From Hirsutella rhossiliensis (lineage: Eukaryota > Ascomycota > Sordariomycetes > Hypocreales > Ophiocordycipitaceae), in assembly GCF_020360975.1 (NCBI RefSeq), contig NW_025408677.1, positions 2,666,001 through 2,730,000 of the forward strand: 64,000 nucleotides of DNA, given 5' to 3'. The position numbers and the translations under genes were made by a program. Below, piece after piece: positions 25,235-37,790 of this stretch; the stretch's first letter is position 1, and each line of letters starts with the position of its first letter. The notes beneath the pieces were generated by a model that worked only from the letters and a program-made list of their open reading frames with translations, did no database searches and had not been told where the DNA came from.

Positions 25235-28200
25235 ATGTCGTTGAACGGTCTGGACGATCCAAATATCGTCGAGGCTCACGAGACGGCGGCTTCGGAGCCG
25301 GGGGGATGGTATGCCATACTTCTCTAGAGCCCCAAACATGCAGCCCTTGTCGCAAACGAGAAATTGGCTGACTCGACGTCCCTCGATGCAGGTTCCTTCT
25401 CAAGTACTCCGAAAGGGATGCCGTTGAGCTCTTGAGTCGCGGCAATGGAGGTGTCGTCGAAATGCGCAACGCCGTCCTCGACTACGACGAGACAAGTCCG
25501 CTGTATGGGTTTTTGAAATATCGCAGGAGAAATGTCATCGTCAAGCATCTCCCAGAAGATTGCTCTCGGCTGATTCAAGGTGGGTTGCAAGCAACGTCGA
25601 CAACCAACCCCCCGGGGCAGTATATGTCGCCACAAGCTTCGTCAAGGCCGACCTTGGAACAACCAGCACGCTGACCTTTCATCTTCTCCGCAGCTCGAGT
25701 GGCTGTCCACTTCAATGCCATCTGCGAACGTTTTTCTCCCTACGACACCATGTTCGAAATCGCCGCAGCAAGCGAGCTCAAGGATACCAAGTTGTCTTCA
25801 GCCTGCTCACTCCATGCCGCATCCTGCTCTACCTCGTCCTCCACAAGCTCCTTGCGCAGAAGACGCCTCATGGAGATTGCCGAAGAGGAAGAGGAAGAAC
25901 AGCGAGCCTCGAAGCGTCAATCGGTTCACGACTTGAACGGAGACCGGCCCAGGTCGCCAGCTGCCGGCAGTATGATCGCGGACCCCGTAGCCCTCGATTC
26001 GCAGCTTGCTGCCTCCCCTGAGCATGCCAAATTCTCGGCCGACTCGACTGCCGAACTCCCTACCTTCATTGGCCTTGACCACCGGCCAACCTCGTCCGCT
26101 AAGTCGAGTGATACCGGCTCGATCCAACCTCGACCCGAGCTCTTCAGCAGCTATTCTGCACCTTACGGCAAGCCCAAGGTGAAGCTCGGGCCCCGACCTT
26201 CGCTCGACGTGAGCGGCCGGCCGCACACCGCCGGAAGTTTTCGACCCATATCCGCCATTCCGGCAGGTTTCAAGCTCTTTGGCAAAGGCATCAAGAAAGC
26301 CAAAGGGAGCAAGAACCTTGGCGCCCTGGCCGCAGCTTCTGCTGAGGAAGGTACCGCTGGCCACAACCTCGACCCGACTGCCACCTCCATACCCGAAGAG
26401 TCCCTGCGGCATCAGGGTGACACTGCTGCGCCGGCGACGAGCTCCGACGCCTCCGTGGACTATGCCACGACGTCTCCACCCCCGTCCAAGAAAGCAACTG
26501 TCTCGCCCGAGAAGGCGAGGCTGATGAAGGCCATGCAGCTGCGAGAGAAGAGGAAGATGATGAGCCTCCAACCTCCCATCGCCACGCCATCTTCCGTCGA
26601 CGAAGATGCTCCAGAAAGCAAAGAAGTTCCAGCTGATGCATCCGAGGACAACACACAAAAGATGCCAGCAGGATCTCAAGGCGTGGACGATCCCGAAATC
26701 GTCTCGATCCATAGCGATTCTGGAGACGTGCCGGACACAGCCTCCTTCTTGACACATGCAGATCAGAAATCAGACTTGACCCAGTCCGACTCGCGACCGG
26801 CGAGCCCTGTTGTGACCTCGTCCGAGGCCGACCAGTCCACCAAAGCGTCGTCACTCTCGGAATCAACTGACGAGACGGTACGAGCCAAGGATGACGGATC
26901 CGCGCTGGGCAACGAGGACGTTACACATGAGACCACGCCCGAGGAAGATCTCAAGGATAATGAGCTGCCTCCAGATGAAAGTGTACCTCTTTCGGATGAT
27001 TCAGGGCTGGAGGTAGCGGCCGCGAGGGCGTCTGGGGGGACCAAGCCTCATGGCGTCTCCAAAAATGTTGCCAGTGCCGCTTTATCCCTTGGAGACGGTA
27101 AACAACAAGACGCGCTCGTTGCACACTCAGATGTCGAGGCTCCACGTTCCACCGCTTCGGATACGAATGCTGCCGTCAATGTGGTGCACTCAGACTCTGA
27201 AGCTGTTTTCGATTCGGAAACGAAGACTCAGGATGACGAGCCTCAGTCTGCCGAGAGCACGACATCAACGGATGCGAATCAGGCATCTACTTCTAATCAC
27301 GACCTCGTGGCAACTGCAGATGTCGTGTTGCCACCAAGAGCGGTATCAGCGGCGCCGCAGCAGGTCGCTGAGACGATGACAATTGCGGCTTTGGACAACC
27401 AAACTGCTGCCGCCGAATCTCACAAGGGAGACGCCGATGAGATGGAGACGACATCGGCTCAGTCCGGTCAACCCAAGCGCAAGGGGCTCATCGAACCGAT
27501 CCAGACCGATCTTGTTCAGCACACCCGGCATACGTCGCGCTCCGAGATGAACTTTTCAGACGACGAGGAGTTGATGGAGGAGCTACAAAGTGCGACGGTG
27601 CAGGAAGCAAAGCCAATGCTCGTAGCCAAAACGCCAGTTTCGGCGACTTTCTCCACTGGCCCAGCCAAGGGCCGAACAGCATCGAGCGCACCCCATGCCC
27701 ACACAGTCCGCACAGTATCCAATCCGGTCCGAGGCAACCTTGTTGTGCCGACAGACGTGAGCCAATCCTCGGCGCGATCTCTCAGTAGCGGGGCGGCATA
27801 TTTGCACCAGGTCACGCAACAACAGCAACAGCAGGGCGGGAACTTGGCGAACAAGCCGAACATCGGGTCGAGCATCTCGCAGCGTATCAAAGCACTGGAG
27901 AAGCTGTCTGCCGCGTCGGGTGATACAGGGGCGCCCGGCTCGCGGGAGCGGCCATCGTCAACCTTCTTCGCCGTGAAGAAGCGGGAGCCGTCGAAATCAC
28001 CGTCTGTGCTGGAGAGGGCTAATTCGCTGCGGAGGAATACTCCGGAGTCGCGTCCCCAATCTAAGGAATCTTCATCAGAGTCGGGAAGGATCAGCCGACG
28101 AGAGCGATCTGTATCGGTAACGGACCGCCTTTCTTTATTCGAGTCGGCGCCTGCAGCGGGAGTCAGCGTTGTAAACCGCTCGACTAGCATCTCACGACGT

Positions 28201-29258
28201 GGCCGCCCCGAATCGGTCTCTGTCACAGCCAAGATCATCCGAGATTCGAGCCAGAACGTGCAGGCAGGCTTCGAACCTCCCAAGGATCCGTCGGAGTACA
28301 GCCGCCTGGATCTGAAGCAGTCGCCCCTGCTGGTAGATCACCGCAAGGCGGTGCCGGAGCCCACGCGAACAGCTGCTGTGGAACCACCGCCGGAGCGCCG
28401 ATCGACGTCCGAGGAACGGAATAAGTCGGGCAAGTCACGTCAATCTTCGCTGAGCATTGTCAAGGACTTCATCAAGGAACGTCGCAGGTCCGTCACCTCC
28501 AACCAAGGAGACGTCCTCGTGGCGCCATCTGCAGCTCTCCCGTCGCGCTCCCCGTCACGCTCCCCTCCCGTCATTCAGAACAGCACCTTCTCCCCCCGTC
28601 TCTCCATCAGCAGCCGTCGCTCGTCTCTCAGCCAGGATCGTCAGTCTGTCACTTCGCCAATCGGAGAGGGCTATGGGGACGACACGAAGTCGGCCAACGG
28701 CGACAAGAAGCTGTCTCGAGCTGGACGGTTCATGCGCCGCTTGTCCACCCTCTCCGGATCACGAAGCAGAAACTCGCCGCACGGGATCGCGCACACAGTC
28801 GCCGAGGAAAGCCTTGAGCCTGTGGTGCCACGACCAGCGACCACCGGCTCGCCAACCATTGTCTCGTACATGGGCGATGTTAATGTTCAGTTTCCCGACA
28901 CTTTACTCTGGAAGCGCAGGAACCTAAGCCTCGACTCTCAAGGTTTCCTTATTCTGAGCGCTCTGCCCGCCCATAGCGGCCGGCCGGCGCAGGGAATCAA
29001 GCGATACCACCTCAGCGAATTCCGACCACCGTACATACCCGACGTGGAGGTTCAGGAACTCCCCGACAGCGTCGTGCTGGACTTTATCGAAGGGACTAGC
29101 ATCCAATTCGCCTGTGAAGATCGGGCAGGCCAGGCGAATGTGCTGAGCAGTAAGTTTCGCGATACGATGGCAGGCGGTTTATCCAGGATCGACAGCTGAT
29201 GTTCAATCTAGTTCTGCAAGAGGCTCATGCCACCCGCGGCTCGACTTATGGGCTGTGA
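25235..29258 (+). CDS. Large ADF/cofilin-homology protein with disordered middle and conserved C-terminal domain
   Basis: Exons: 25235-25308, 25392-25579, 25694-29149, 29212-29258; 1254 aa. Residues ~5-135 (SEPGGWFLLKYSERDAV, YGFLKYRRRNVIVKHLPEDC, VAVHFNAICERFSPYDTMFE) form an actin-depolymerising-factor homology domain, so actin or membrane-cytoskeleton regulation is likely. A Glu-rich stretch and about 800 Ser/Thr/Asp-rich residues with a polyQ run follow. The last ~130 residues, beginning near GDVNVQFPDTLLWKRR, are dense in hydrophobics and look like a folded PH-like domain. The last intron (29150-29211, GTAAGT...CTAG) replaces an alternative in-frame end at 29199 and gives the helical tail SILQEAHATRGSTYGL. 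The protein is widespread in filamentous fungi as far as I recall; its exact function is unknown to me. Confidence 0.85.
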
Positions 29259-30879
29259 GCGTTAGAGAGACTTGACTCGACTCTCCAGGATCAACATTAA
29301 TGTTTTATACCCCCTGGATTCTTTATTTGTTCCTGCCGCGAGGGGCTTGTACTCTCCACTGACTGCTCACCGAGCCATTTTGTTCTCTCCTTTCTGTCGT
29401 CTTCCCAAACAACCCTATATTGAGCGTCTTGTTTTTTGAAGCAGAGGGCTACGTGCTGGCGTCTGGTATCTTTTCACTTTGCCGCTTCATTTCTTCCTAC
29501 TGGCTTTACTTCTTCCGTGTTCCGTTTCTTATATGACCACTTTCAGGGACGCTGAATAGAATGATACCAGCCAGCGTTTTCGTCTTGGCGCCGTCATGCT
29601 CTGGGTTTTCCTCCCTCTGCTACTCCAGGCCGGTGGTGAGGCTGTTGCTTGTCGGTGTCAAGCAACGGTCAACACATACTCTGCTGTATTTTCTTGACTC
29701 GTGTTCCAAGGTCTTCTTCGCTTCCTTTCTGGTTCTTCTTTTTTCCGATTCGTTGTGCCTCGTTGCCGCGAGAGTTGTACTCTTTATCATGTGAGGAGCA
29801 AGAGGTTTCGGGAGGCGGCCTTGCTTTCAGATACCCTTTCAAAGAAAGCACTTCTTTCCGTCTGTCCACCTGCTGCCATGTGTTTCCATCCAGTTGTCTC
29901 TCGCCTGTGAGCCGCACCTGGACTGCGTGTCCCAGATCGGGGGGAATGCGGGGACTTGTGAAACCGTTGCAGTAGCCTGGGTTGACGGTTCAACGGACTT
30001 GTCGAACACGTTGTACAAGGCAGATCTAGTCAACGGGCCTGGCAGCAAGCAAGAACTTGACAGTAATTGATGCTCTATAGCCTCGTACTTTGGGGTGCGG
30101 CACTGGGTGGACCACTTTTCTCAAATCGATGCCAGGGTTCCAGGTTGCCAGCGACGCCCCCCTCGTGACGAGAATCAAGAACGGGGTTTGTTCAGCAAGA
30201 AGAATGCTGCTGGGCTTGAATTCTCTCCATCACACCTCCCTACATTCAACGTCCCCTAGTCCTCGCCCTCGCTCGACATGCCTGTCCCTGCCGGCGGCGT
30301 GCCGGTGCTCCCCACCCACCCCCCGGCTCCTCATTAACGACGACGCCACGTCCCTCTTCACAAGAAGTTGGGGCCAAGAGCCAGCCTCCGATGCCGCATC
30401 CAAACGCCATCCAGAACAAGCACACCTGTTAAAAACAGGGTTGAAGAAGGAACAAGAAAACACCAGTTCGCCAAAAAGGCCCCGCGCTTGGCGGGAGCTG
30501 TGACGCGCATGCTGGTAGTAGTAGTCAAAGAGCGCCGCCACCCAAGTAAACAGAAACACACGAGCTCCTTCGCTGCCTCCGTGAACGGAAGTCCTGCCGT
30601 GCGCGCCAACAGCAACAAATTACAGCCCCAAAGGGGGCCGTGGTATCGACTCCCGTTTTCGCCAATTCTGTTCCCCTTGCGGATCATCCGTGCCTTTCTT
30701 TTTGGAACATCAAATCGAAATGGCCCATTTCCTATCGTTTTCAAGTCGTGGCCTAGCTTTCTGTTTTTTTTTGTTCCTCTCTCCTCGAGCTTCAATAGCG
30801 CGTCATCGATGTTTCGAGGCCTCGTCAGTCATTGTCTCATCCGCATATCGTCAACACCTCGCGAACATGCTCTCTCGTC
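29259..30879. other. Convergent intergenic region
   Basis: About 1.6 kb of T- and CT-rich sequence between the 3' ends of the ADF-H gene and the Zn2Cys6 gene. It would accommodate two 3' UTRs. No coding frame is convincing. Confidence 0.5.
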
Positions 30880-33800
30880 TCAGACGGCGGTCCCGCCACT
30901 GTTGTCGTTGCCCGCGCCTGTCGTGGACCCCGATCCCTCCATGCCGGAAAATTGCACGGGGTCCATGGCCATGTACTCCAGCAAATCGAGCCCGCCGACA
31001 TTAACACCCTCGGCCGTCATGGCAACCGCGCTGTTTTCCATGTTTTGGAAAAATGCCGGCCCAGTCGGCAGGTACCACATTTCGTTGCCAGGGTTGTTCC
31101 ACTCCTCGAACAAGTGCATATCCACACCGCCGCCCGGGGCTGTGGGATTCATGTCAACATGCGGTGCTGGCGTCGAGGGTCCGATTGAAGAGGCGCCGGG
31201 ATAAGGAAAGTTGCCAGTGGAAAGATCAAACGGCGTGGCAGAGATGTTGTTCGCCTCTGCAGAGGGGGATCCCGCTCGGTCTGCAGCCAAGCCGTCAGCA
31301 AGAGTCACGAATCAAAGAGACCAACTATAATGGGATTACACAGGCCAAGGCGCTTACACTGTCCATTCAGACCCTCCCGCAACTTTTGCGCGTGCCCGCT
31401 CACCCAGTTGGCGGCGGCATCACTATTCTGCTGCCCCGTCGCGCCTCCAACACCATTGGCCCCTTCGGGAACTGGACTTTGTCCCTTACCTGAAGAGGAC
31501 TGCTGCATCGTCGGCGCTTGGATGAACCGGTTCCTCAGCCGGCTCGTCAGCGTCTCGAGCAAATCTGCGAACCGGATGCCCAGGTGGACGTCGTCGACGA
31601 CGCAGTTGCGCAGTGCTTCTACGGTGGCGTCCATCAGGTCGATGCTGATCTTGACGTCGGATCGCGGCGCGCCGAGCGCAAACGTCTTGAGGAGAAACAT
31701 GGCGCCGCTGATGATGCGGAAATACGTCCGCACAGGCGCGTGCTTGAGGTATCCGCCCGGCAGCAGGCCTTCGACGACGGTGCGGAGCAGGTTCCGGGAG
31801 CCGCCTACAACTTCTCGAACGTATTCTTGATCGTGAACGGTGAAGCCACCGAGTTGCCCCAGCGGGAGCTTTCCGTAGTTGATCATGGTCTGGGGCGACA
31901 GCTGCTGCATGGGCGCCTGCCCGTTTCCGTTGGCCCCGTTGGCCGCGTGGTTTGTGCATCTCTCGACGACGGCTTGCAGGGACAAGGAGTTGACGTAAAT
32001 CCGCACATATTCGTATTCGATGGTAAGGATGTGCCGAATAAACTGGGGCAGGCGAAACAGCTCAAACTCGCGATACCAGTCGCGCAGCATCGGGCCAAAC
32101 TCTCTTAGCAGCTCAACGTATTTGCCGCTCTGGATGATCTCCGTCGTGTGTTTCCGGGTTCGAAACAGCTTTTCGTTGCCGAGGTGCATGGCGTTGCTGA
32201 TGCCCGCCCAGCAGTGGATGATCTGATCGTCCATTTCCAGGTCCGGCACGTAGTTGAAGCCGTTGATCAGGGAGGAAGTGCTGGGCGTGGCCCCGTCGTT
32301 GGACATGGTTCGACGCCGCATCACGGCCGGGTCGCTCTTCCGCAGGTGCTCGGGGGTCATGCTCGTCCAGCCCAGACGGCCGGCCAGCTGAGAGGTGTAG
32401 ATGAGAAGCAGCCTTTTGATACGATTGGCCCTCATCCGGTACCCCTCGTCCTGGAATTCGGGCCGCGTAATGGCGTCGTCTTTGAGCATCTCATCAATGT
32501 CGTCAAAGACGCCAAGCTCATAGGCCAGGCCCATGGCAGTGCTGAGAAGCATCCAGCACATTCGATCGCTTCTCCACGCCGGCTCGAGCCAGCTCTCGAT
32601 TCTCTTTCCACCAAACCCAGCGCCGACATTCCTGCTCGCATCAAAGGACCCCGACATGGGCGCAGAATCGTAATCGGGGAGAATCAGCTCGTCCGTCGCC
32701 TCCTGTGGTGGAAAGTGCAGGGCCCGGGGGTGCCACTCGGTCAGGATCAGCAAGGACTCTATGGTGCCGAGAGTCCGCAGGCTGCCTTTGCGCATGCCAC
32801 GCCAGGGCGCGGTGCTGCTCGTGTCTGCCTCCTCCATGATGAGGGATGACGAACCCCCTGAGCCACAGAAGCCGCCGCCAAAAGCTTCCTGGCCCCACAG
32901 GCAGCGCTCGATCATGCCGCGCAGGTAGGTCCAGAGCTGCTCGGGAATGGCATGCGATCGGCAGTGGCCTCCAGTTCCGGGCATTTGGCGGTATCTCGAG
33001 GCAATTGTGAGCAAAGTCACGGTTAGGATCGGCTCCTCGGTGAGGAGCGTGAGATGCGAAGCGGGATCGCTGAACGTGGGAGGAGATATGGGGGTCATGG
33101 GCGACAGGTATTTGTAGTAGCTGGGGGGGGGAATTATCAGTGCTGCAGTCAGGGCAAAGGGGTCTTTGGGGCAAGCCGCACTAGTCGATGTACTCAATGG
33201 CCTCTTGCGCCGTGAACCAGCCCGCTCGAACGAACCGGAACCGACTCCACGCCCTCAGGGCGTGGATGTAGCCCGGATTGCTCCTCAGGGCAGGTAGCTG
33301 CTGGGCCAGCTCTGGGTCGACCGGCTGCGGTTGCGGCTGCGGCTTTTGCTCGTGGAGGTGATTATGCTGCTGGTGATGGTGCTGTTGCACCTGTTGTTGT
33401 TGCAAGTGTTTTGCGTGCTCTGGTCTGCTGGCGATGGGTGGCGGCGGAGGGTGGTTAAGGCTTGCCGGGTCCTGCGCGGATGCTGGGGGAGGGGCCAAAG
33501 GTGTAACAGACGTCGTACTGCCCTCTCGCCTGTGGTCAGCGGCCGGGCTGGTCAAGTCAGCATTTTCTGGCAAGGGTTGGTTCGACTGTCCGGCAACCAA
33601 CCTATCCGTCGCTGCCTTGTAGAGGAGATCGAGGGCGTCGTGGGGTCCGTACATGCCGCGGCGCATGACGGCCTGGGCCTCGAAGTTTTCGAGCGTCTGG
33701 TTAGCGTCGCCCTCGCCATCCAACTCGCTGCCTCTCCTGTCCCTGGGCCTGGTGTTGTCGTCGGGGCGCCGCAAGGGCTGCGTCTGGCCATGGGAGCCGC

Positions 33801-34218
33801 CGGGGGTCAGGGGCACTTCGCTATAGTAGCGGCGGTCGAGAGGGGCGGGTGGGCTGCCAGAGGCCTGCACCCTCTTGCGGCCATTGCGAACAATGTACTC
33901 GTCGGCGTCGCTGCCCTCGTCGTCGTCGGTCTTGCGCTTGCGCCTGGTGGCGCTGAAGAAGCACTCCTTGCTCTCGCGGCGGCAGCGGACGCAGGGGGGA
34001 TCGTGGGGGTTGTCGACGCTGCCGAGATCGCAGCGCACCTTTCGTCGACGGCAGGGGATGCAAGCCTGGTAGACTCGCTTGTGCTGCGGCGGCAGTTGTC
34101 CCGAGGCGGGGGCGGCCCCTGCCGTCGTCTGAGACTGAGGAGGAGGCTGTATCTGCTGGGCAGGAGTCGTGACGGCGCCGGGGCTGGAGTGCGCGGTGCC
34201 GTACTGAGACTGGGCCAT
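30880..34218 (-). CDS. Zn2Cys6 transcription factor, Aro80-like
   Basis: Nuclear DNA-binding regulator. Exons: 34218-33182, 33120-31358, 31280-30880 (introns 61 and 77 nt); 1066 aa. The zinc cluster has Cys at residues 53, 56, 63, 76, 79 and 86 ([15 protein letters not shown] then [15 protein letters not shown]). The [13 protein letters not shown] loop is the form seen in Aro80-type activators of aromatic amino-acid catabolism, which is why I prefer that family. A His/Gln-rich linker ([15 protein letters not shown]) follows. The middle-homology region contains [19 protein letters not shown] and [19 protein letters not shown], created across the first splice junction. The acidic Gly-rich C-terminus may activate transcription. 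Target genes cannot be deduced from the window. Confidence 0.87.
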
Positions 34219-36746
34219 GATGGGCAGGCCAAGCGTCGAGGACTATGCTGGGCGGTTGGCGGCGGGCTGACGAGGCCGGGCAGAGGGTTGGAGCCGCGCA
34301 GGGCCGAGGTAGAGCGTTGTGCCAAGCTGGGGGAGCGGGGTTCATCAGCAGCGTCCTTGGGTGTCTGAGTCGGCGGCCGAGGCGAGACCTGGGACACGGT
34401 TGCTGTTTTTTTGGGCGGAAAGAAGAAAGCAAAAAGTCTGCGACAGGGCAGATGAATCAAAGTCGGTCAATCGAGCGGCGTGCGGCCAAGGGGGGGTCCC
34501 CAGCCAAGCTCGACCCTTGGCCCAATCTCCCGGGTTGGCAGTTGGTGAGAAAATGGCAGAAGAAGACCAGGGGCGGTTGGGTCTGGGCCTTTCCTCTTCT
34601 TCTTCCCGTTGGATCGAGAGACTAGGGCATACTGTAGAGCGACGGGAGTGCGAGAAGGGGAAGAAGGTGAGGGAGAGAGCGCGGGCGCGAGAGCGGTCTC
34701 CCTAGGTGGTACCGAGATTACAAAGGTATTCGGCGGTAGATGCCCAGGTACCGAGGACGGGGAGGGCACGAGCTGGTGTCACCCAATTAAAGCACGGCAA
34801 ATTTCTCGAGATACCTCCGGACCTTGCCCCGGGTACCTTGAACGGCCTGGCAAGGGACTCTTAGTCCAGCCATTTTTTCCCTCTTCATTTTCACTGTCGT
34901 CCACCGCCTCCTCCGCCGCCTGAGGAAGGAAAAAGAAACAAGGCAAAACCTTATATCAACGTCTTCTCGACTCTTTGTGGGGAATCGCGATGCCTATCCG
35001 TACAGTGGCTCATCGTGATGATTGCAGTGGGTGCGGAGCAGTTCTCGACGGCACAAGCGTGTCCAGTATAAAAAGCAAAGAGACGCATGCACATATGCAC
35101 TCCTACCTGCCTATGCATACACACAATGCCATCAACAAGGCAGGTAGGTGCTGCATGGCCATGTTTATATTGGACGGGCAGTAATAATAAGAGTTTTCTA
35201 GTTGGTGATGCGGGAGCCGTCGTCAAGGCAAGAGCTACATACAGCATGTAACTTGCCCATGCAACCTCTGCATCTGCGCCCTCTCGCATCTTGATCTGGC
35301 CAATCAAAACGCGCGCCTTGACCAATCGAAACGGCCAGGGTCACGCTCGATAACGGTTCTCTCTTTGGGAGGAAAGAAGACGCATTCAAACAGGAGAATG
35401 AAATACTGTGTCGACCGTGTGCATGTCCCAGTACATAAGGTATGTATGTCTACTGTACATACAGTAAACCCCGACGATATCCAAGCCACAAAGGGTCCAG
35501 CCAGGGTATGTCATTATGTACCTAGTCTTGTACTCCGTACCCCGTACCGCGCATGTACTTCTTCACCTTACCCACCATGTTTCCCCCATTCATTTCTTCA
35601 CTATCATTCGCTCTCCTTGCTCGTCCAAGATGATCGTCGATCGATCGCGGTGCGACAGGACAAGACAAGTCTCTTGGACTCCATTTTGTCTGTCTGTCAT
35701 TTCCCGCATGCAAAAAGGGCGCGCTCCCCGTCGCCAGGGACCAGGCTGAGCGCATTAACGCTCTCTCCCAGTGATGCCTGCATAACCGGCCTTCTTCACA
35801 CGGGCGTGCATGCAGTACGGCTCACTCTGCCCTCCCCCTCTTGTTCTCTAGTTCCTAAACGGCTGCTCCTTACGTACAATAAACACCCATGTAAGTACAG
35901 TCTACTTGTCCCGCCTGTTCCCCTGTTCCCCTGTTCCCCGGCACACCCACACCACGCCACATGTACTGCACAGTATAATGCTCTTGATTGACCAGTAGGT
36001 ACCACTTACGAGCAAGCGAGAGACGCTCTCAAACACAGACCGCCTTGGCTTGGAAAGCCCCCCAATTCTCCCTCGCGCCCTCTCAACAAACACAAAAGGG
36101 TCTATTTACGTCTTTCAGATGTACGGATACCCTCGAATGGCAAGTCCACGCCCTGCCTTGCTTCCCTCAATTTTGACACCGCAAACGTCGTATCAACAAG
36201 GCCTCTCTCTCTCTCTCTCTCTGTCTGCGCAACCTCCCCTACGCGAAAACACACACACACACACACACTTACACCCACGCCCACACCCACACCCACACAA
36301 AAACACACAAACACACAAACCACACCACTCCACTCCACACCACTACGACTCGCCATCCATCCCTCCCCCGTGCCAGCATCCCCAGGCACTCCCCAAGACC
36401 CTCCTCACGTACACGCCCCTGGCACTTCGTCTCTGTGTAGGCATGACCGCTCCCGTCATGGTCACGTAAACGACAAGAAATAGTCGGTCCATTGCCATCC
36501 CGACACCTATTGTCATCCCATGTGCCTTCTGCTCCGTACATGACAGCGCGCGACCCTGCGCAAAATTCCTTGTTGCTCTTCTCAAGCTCAACTCAACGCA
36601 CTGAGGGCTTTCCATTTTGTTTGCCATGTTTCCCTTTAAATCCATGTTGGGATCCTCACATGATCCCCTGGACCCCCACCATTCTGCCACAACTCACCTG
36701 GCCGCCAGCCATCGTCTCGATAGCCCCAGCCGTTGGCACCGCCCGT
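34219..36746. other. Intergenic region upstream of the Aro80-like gene
   Basis: About 2.5 kb holding the promoter of the Zn2Cys6 gene and the 3' UTR of taf14. It has a TACTCCGTA copy (35531), TACATAC-like patches near 35430-35470 and simple repeats at 36202-36345. No gene supported. Confidence 0.5.
36202..36345. repeat. (CT)n and (AC)n microsatellites
   Basis: About 20 bp of CT repeats, then about 20 bp of AC repeats grading into CCACAC and CACTC imperfect repeats, just beyond the 3' end of taf14. Confidence 0.8.
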
Positions 36747-37790
36747 CTAGCTCACGAGGCCTTTCTTGGACTAGTCGCCTAGGGTCAGCGCATTGTGGCA
36801 CTCACCTCTCGCCGGCCCACTCACCAGATGCTCCCAGAGTTTCGTCGTCAACATGTCGGGCATCGTGTACAGGTCGATGGAAAACTCGCCGGCTTCAGCC
36901 AGATTGTCCACTATTAGCCCTCATGTATCAACAAACGAGGGGACCCAAGTCTCCCGTAGGAGCGGACGTGCAGCCCTTACCTTCCACATCGCTCCGGATG
37001 TACGTGTCGGGCCCTTTGTTCTCGTTGATGAGCTGTATGACGCGCAGCAGGTCCTCCTCCCCGAGCTTCTCCAGGGCCTCGGCAATCTTTTCGTAGTCAA
37101 ATTTTTGCGCCCCCTTCTTGGCGGCAAGACCTTTCTTCTTGGGGCGGTCCTCGTCCGTGGGCAGCGGCCCCGTCTCGCGCAGGCGTTCCTGCAGGGCCTG
37201 AGACGGGTTCTTGAACACGACTGTGTGAGTCGCCTCGTAGTTTTCCTTGATAAAGTTGAGGTCGTGGGTAATGGGCGCTAGCTTCGTCTTCTCCGTCGTA
37301 AAGCAGTCGATGGTGATTTCAAACTCGCCCCAACCCTCGTTTGTGCAGGTAAAGGGTGGCTTGGTAAAAGCTGTTTGCCGCCATGTCAACCGTCAGCAAG
37401 CGAGCACGCCACAGACCAGACCAGACCAGCAGGCCAGAGCGGAGCAAGGCGCGCGCAACAGGGCATGGGAGCAGACTGACTCTGAATAGGGTTCTCGAAC
37501 GTGGGGTGTAGGTGATAGACGACCTTGGTGAAGACGTCGGCAGGCCGCTCATTGCCATCCTCATCCAGAATGTGCAGCCGCATGCTCCATTCTCTCATGG
37601 GGAACTCGGCCACGGGCGAGGGTTTGTCGCTGCAGGAAATGCTCAGCATTCATTTCCACCAAGCTTCGGCCTCGTCGGGAACAACTCACATGACATGCTG
37701 GTCGGTCACGACCTTGATCTTTCGCTGCAGGTCGTTAGTACCCTTCTTAGACGCGCCCATCGACGTCCTCTTGCGAGTCCTGGGCGCCAT
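36747..37790 (-). CDS. taf14: YEATS-domain protein Taf14 (TFIID/TFIIF/chromatin remodeller subunit)
   Basis: Acyl-lysine histone reader shared by TFIID, TFIIF, SWI/SNF, INO80 and NuA3. Exons: 37790-37690, 37629-37481, 37370-36981, 36910-36825, 36770-36747; 249 aa. The YEATS fold spans roughly residues 20-130 (FPMREWSMRLHILDEDGNE, VVYHLHPTFENPIQTF, CTNEGWGEFEI). The C-terminal ET-like helical domain has YEKIAEALEKLGEEDLLRV and VIQLINENK. Splicing a 54-nt intron at the end adds an eight-codon exon giving WEHLSKKGLVS; reading through would give an unrelated tail. The N-terminus MAPRTRKRTSMG and WEHLSKKGLV end match fungal Taf14 rather than Yaf9. Confidence 0.9.

Noticed and set aside
33331..34368. 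345-codon plus-strand frame opposite the Zn2Cys6 gene
   Set aside because: Antisense shadow of a strongly supported coding exon, same length because of codon bias.
36202..36345. CRISPR-like or telomeric array
   Set aside because: Simple CT and AC microsatellites without spacers or TTAGGG units.
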